From the NCBI GenBank assembly GCA_934691925.1, contig CAKUTI010000020.1:1-35108 (forward strand): a DNA stretch of 35,108 nucleotides, read 5' to 3'. Of the stretch, positions 32,457-35,108 are shown in pieces. The notes under the pieces were generated by a model. It was not told where the DNA came from. It searched no databases and saw only the letters and a program-made list of their open reading frames with translations. Numbering within the stretch: the stretch's first letter is position 1; every line of letters starts with the position of its first letter. The translations under genes were made by a program, and so were the position numbers. This stretch comes from an uncultured Treponema sp. Lineage in GTDB: Bacteria > Spirochaetota > Spirochaetia > Treponematales > Treponemataceae.

Positions 32457-32973
32457 TCAAAAAATCCTCCCGCGCCTTTTCACCGGCAGTCTCGCGAACA
32501 TTCGACTTGTCGAGATTCTCACTGAAAGCCTTCGCGTCAACATATTTCAGCGTAAGCGGCCGCTCAAGGCTCATAATCACAAAATCGTCTTTCCAAGTTG
32601 ACTTGTTCGGATTGATTTCGTCCGGATTTCCGTATTTTTCAATCAGTTTTGAGAGAATCGAGTAATGGTCTATTTTTGTCTCTTTGAGATTTATCGTGAT
32701 TATGTAAAGTTTCTCGTTGTTAAACTGAAAATAGCAGCGGTCAAGAAAAGAAAACGGCTCGTAAGTTGCGTCCGTTTCAATCAAAGTCTGCCCATTCTGA
32801 GGAGACAAAGAAACATCGCGGTCACCTCGGTAGCCAAACTGATGGTCTTTTTTAAGCGCGTCTTTTAGCTCGTCAACGCTCATTCCAAGCTGGATTCTTG
32901 AAAAGCCGTTCGGAAGCGAAAAAGCGGGCAAAAACGAAACAAACAGCAAAAAAGCAAAAAGAAATTTTTTCAT
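32446..32973 (-). CDS. Small secreted protein of unknown function
   Basis: I place the start at the ATG at 32973, because it begins a clear signal peptide (MKKFLFAFLLFVSFLPAFS) and gives 175 residues. A longer in-frame start at 33078 would put an unlikely basic region ahead of it and read through the 14-bp repeats. The mature part begins NGFSRIQLGMSVDELKDALKK, the pattern of proteins with an SmpA/BamE-like or 'GMS.eel' N-terminal motif, and continues as a mixed alpha/beta domain. No Shine-Dalgarno site is clear. It is co-translated with the DUF192 lipoprotein, so both probably act in the envelope. Confidence 0.82.
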   Translation of the reverse strand: MKKFLFAFLLFVSFLPAFSLPNGFSRIQLGMSVDELKDALKKDHQFGYRGDRDVSLSPQNGQTLIETDATYEPFSFLDRCYFQFNNEKLYIITINLKETKIDHYSILSKLIEKYGNPDEINPNKSTWKDDFVIMSLERPLTLKYVDAKAFSENLDKSNVRETAGEKAREDFLNEL

Positions 32974-33029
32974 CTTTATAATAAATCGAAAAAAAGCCGC
33001 CCGGACTTTAACGGTTTTCGTTTTTCGTT

Positions 33030-33071
33030 GATTCTGAATCAACGATTCTGAATCAACGATTCTTAATCGGC
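33030..33071. repeat. Three tandem 14-bp palindromic repeats
   Basis: GATTCTGAATCAAC is repeated exactly at 33030-33043 and 33044-33057, followed by a changed copy GATTCTTAATCGGC at 33058-33071. Each intact copy contains the palindrome GATTC-T-GAATC. It lies between the cNMP-binding gene and the secreted-protein gene. The motif is close to the ATTCTGAA family seen elsewhere in the window. Confidence 0.7.
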
Positions 33072-33111
33072 GATTCAATGCAGAGAATTCAACGATTCAG
33101 CAAACGCATTT

Positions 33112-34329
33112 TCAGATGCCCGAGCTTGCATTTGCGGCGGCCGCCTTCGCGCCCTGCTTTCTGTAGAAAGCCGCCTGCTTCACAAGCTCCAGGCAGTCAG
33201 GAATAAAGATTTTTCCGCCGTGTAAGCTGAAAAGGCTCGAATTCTGGAACGCATAAATATATCTCATCTGCTCGTTCTTTTTCAGGCCGCACATCGTCGC
33301 AATGTCCTCAACCGTAAGATTCGTCTGATACTGAGTTCCTTTTCTGAACTCGATTTTCATTTTCTCGACTTGAAGAGCAAGCATATCTGTCATTTTTGCG
33401 ACAGGATTTGAATTCAAAAGCGAATTTGCAAGCTGGCGGTGCATCGACCAAAGGCGGTCCGCAAGCATTGTGGTAAGGCGGGAAATCAGCTGAGGCTGAG
33501 TCGAAACCATCTGGTTGAAATTCGACTTGTTGATTGTCATAAGCCGGCAGTCGTCATTCGCGATTGCGGAAGCGGAGCGCGGCTTGTTTTCAAGCAAGGC
33601 CATCTCGCCGAACATATCGCCTTTTTTGAGCATCGCGAGCGTAACTTCCGTTCCGTCAACGATTTTTGAAATCTTTATCGAGCCTTCCTGAATTATGAAC
33701 ATATCGGCTCCGCTCTGGGACTCTGAAAAGACCATCGTTCCTTTAGGATAAACGCGGAGCAAGTCCTGATTCGACTCAAAATAAACGGCTTTTGTCGCCT
33801 GCTTCAGATTCCTGAACATTTTCAGCGCGCGCTCGGCTTTTTTCCCGGTCTTTACGGTCTTAACATACTGGTAGTAAGCGTAGCAGGCAATGTCGTACTG
33901 CTTCTGAAAATAATAATACTCGGCAACATTGAAAATCTGGTCCGGCTGGTCGATTGCGGAACGGTTCAAAGTCTGCTTCATCAAAATCTCGTTCAACATT
34001 CTCATTCTGTGCGCAAAAGTCCTGATGATTTTAAGCGCGACTGGCGTATTTTTTTCGATAAGCTCAGAATACTGGCCGCGCCGGACAGAAATGCAGACAA
34101 CATCGGAAAGAGCCACGACAGTCTCAATCTGCGAGTGCAGCGACATGCTCGAAATTACGCCGACAAAGTCTCCTGGCCCTAAAATCTCCTGCGGAGTTCC
34201 CGGAATCTCATTCTGATGGATAATCTTGACGTGCCCGCTCTGAATGATAAAAAAACGGTCGGTGTCCTCTTTTCCTTCAACGAGAATGTAAGTTCCTTTT
34301 CTGAAATTTGCAAATGATAATTGAAGCAC
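33112..34329 (-). CDS. Cyclic-nucleotide-binding regulator with two cNMP domains
   Basis: This 405-residue protein has a first cNMP-like domain (1-115), a helical middle with TPR-like features (130-180), a second cNMP domain (190-305) and a C-terminal region like a CRP winged helix (LTVEDIATMCGLKKNEQMRY, then GGKIFIPD). Only the second domain keeps the phosphate-binding cassette: FGEMALLENKPRSASA, with E242 and R251. In the first domain that region reads VGVISSMSLHSQIETV and has lost it. The start is GTG, after a GC-rich leader holding the palindrome GGCGGCCGCC (plus 34341-34350). The gene lies downstream of murB, as I recall in T. pallidum. Confidence 0.9.
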   Translation of the reverse strand: MLQLSFANFRKGTYILVEGKEDTDRFFIIQSGHVKIIHQNEIPGTPQEILGPGDFVGVISSMSLHSQIETVVALSDVVCISVRRGQYSELIEKNTPVALKIIRTFAHRMRMLNEILMKQTLNRSAIDQPDQIFNVAEYYYFQKQYDIACYAYYQYVKTVKTGKKAERALKMFRNLKQATKAVYFESNQDLLRVYPKGTMVFSESQSGADMFIIQEGSIKISKIVDGTEVTLAMLKKGDMFGEMALLENKPRSASAIANDDCRLMTINKSNFNQMVSTQPQLISRLTTMLADRLWSMHRQLANSLLNSNPVAKMTDMLALQVEKMKIEFRKGTQYQTNLTVEDIATMCGLKKNEQMRYIYAFQNSSLFSLHGGKIFIPDCLELVKQAAFYRKQGAKAAAANASSGI

Positions 34330-34478
34330 TTTATTTTTCCCGGCGGCCGCCTTCCGCGCCGCAACTTAATTTATTTTAATGCAGATTCCTGAAAATGTCT
34401 TTAATTTGCAATTCACAATTCATAATGAACAATGCAGAATTTTTAGATGATGAAAATTGTTTTAATGATATTTCGAGC

Positions 34479-34736
34479 TTCGTCAAAATGACGATTGCCG
34501 TCCAAACACTTTGTCTCGATTCGTCATGATGACGAAAGCCGACCAAGCACTTTTTCTTGCTTCGTCATGGTGACGAAAGCCGTCCAAACACTTTTTCTCT
34601 ATTCGTCATGATGACGATTGCCGTTCAAGCACTTTTTCTTGCTTCGTCATGGTGACGATTGCCGTCCAAACGCTTTTTCGAGCTTCGTCACGGTGACGAT
34701 TGCTGTTCAAGCAATTTTTCTCGTTTCGTCAAAATG
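34479..34736. repeat. 41-bp tandem array with palindromic cores
   Basis: Six full copies begin at 34479, 34520, 34561, 34602, 34643 and 34684. A seventh partial copy begins at 34725, so the period is exactly 41 every time. Each starts TTCGTCA.. and ends near CACTTTTTCT. The core TCGTCAY-G-RTGACGA is palindromic, with paired changes between copies (CAT/ATG, CAC/GTG). Neighbours alternate, so copies 2 and 4, and copies 3 and 5, are most alike (an 82-bp higher-order unit). It fills most of the gap between murB and the cNMP gene. The remaining 34330-34478 is AT-rich, with a possible TAAAAT box and no gene. Confidence 0.9.
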
Positions 34737-34741
34737 CGCTT

Positions 34742-35108
34742 TCACGCAAAAATAATTTCCGGCTTTAAAAGAACGCCTTTTTCCTCAAGAACTTTTTTTT
34801 GCACCGTCTCAACCAAAGCGCGAATATCCGACGACGTCGCCTTTCCGTCGGGATTTATTATAAAATTCGCGTGCCAAGGAGCAATCTGCGCGCCGCCAGC
34901 AGAAAAGCCTTTTAGTCCGCACTCGTCAATCAGCTTTCCGGCGACAATTCCCTTCTCAGGCTCATTCTTGAAAGCCGAACCCGCGCTCGCCGCCCTAAAA
35001 TGCCCCATTGCCAACCGTTTTTGCCGCACATTTTCCGAAAGCCCGCCGTCAAAACCGTCTTTTACCTTGAATTCAGCCGAAAGAATTATTTTTTTCTCAT
35101 TTTTATCA
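34742..35108 (-). CDS. murB: UDP-N-acetylenolpyruvoylglucosamine reductase, C-terminal part
   Basis: The reading frame stays open to the window edge, so only the last 121 residues are present, and the N-terminal FAD-binding part lies outside. What remains matches the MurB C-terminal domain: the substrate-loop Ser in SAGSAFKN, then AGKLIDECGLKGFSAGGAQIAPWHANFIIN, and the C-terminal PEI Glu that serves as catalytic acid. MurB reduces the enolpyruvyl group to give UDP-MurNAc for peptidoglycan. The frame continues upstream of a GTG at 35029, which would be too late to be the start. The 41-bp array begins right after the stop. Confidence 0.94.
   Translation of the reverse strand, partial: DKNEKKIILSAEFKVKDGFDGGLSENVRQKRLAMGHFRAASAGSAFKNEPEKGIVAGKLIDECGLKGFSAGGAQIAPWHANFIINPDGKATSSDIRALVETVQKKVLEEKGVLLKPEIIFA

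Noticed and set aside
34479..34736. Possible CRISPR array
   Set aside because: The whole 41-base unit repeats and there are no unique spacers between conserved repeats. No cas genes are near.

Overview
The window looks like chromosomal DNA of a spirochaete, most likely a Treponema. The evidence is an EF-G of the spirochaete/mitochondrial EFG1 type, moderately low GC with long A and T runs, strong Shine-Dalgarno motifs on most genes, many signal-peptide and lipobox proteins, and neighbourhoods I recall from Treponema (infA next to a DnaJ-like gene and an Smr gene; a cyclic-nucleotide-binding protein next to murB). Species cannot be assigned from this sequence alone. No insertion sequence, prophage or CRISPR array is visible. 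Both ends cut into the chromosome, and murB is truncated by the right edge.

Layout. 1-2861: fusA-type EF-G and a coupled RecA/KaiC-like P-loop protein, closed by a terminator. 3041-4462 (minus): tRNA-Gly(CCC) and a branched-chain aminotransferase. 4729-6494: a small secreted or anchored acidic protein and ychF. 6559-8777: divergent rhomboid protease and an ArsB/NhaD-type transporter. 8943-11932 (minus): a PLP aminotransferase translationally coupled to a solute-binding lipoprotein, then an unknown 127-aa protein. 12035-19316: an aerotolerance-type bat operon (moxR, DUF58, BatD-like anchor protein, batA, a batB-batC fusion, batD-like gene with SH3 end), followed by Smr and DnaJ-like genes. 20729-21421: infA and dksA fire away from each other from overlapping promoters. 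21522-25259 (minus): a signalling operon of a double pseudo-receiver protein, a soluble hybrid histidine kinase and a PHP phosphoesterase. 25665-28448: DJ-1 family protein, TPR lipoprotein and a convergent VWA protein. 28551-31825: unknown spirochaetal protein, PilZ protein and TPR protein. 31923-35108 (minus): DUF192 lipoprotein, small secreted protein, cNMP-binding regulator, a 41-bp tandem array and murB.

How parts work together. The bat genes overlap by 1 to 52 bases and should give one membrane complex: an AAA+ ATPase, three MIDAS-type VWA proteins or domains, TPR repeats and secreted partner domains. The plus-strand gene at 29739 and the minus-strand gene starting at 11932 each have a sigma70-type promoter so close to the start codon that their mRNAs may be leaderless. 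The most unusual items are the 41-bp array beside murB with a palindrome kept by paired changes, the response-regulator-like protein with Asn and Glu in place of both phosphoacceptor Asp residues, the internal lipobox in the BatB-BatC fusion, and a structured, GC-richer insert inside the bat operon.
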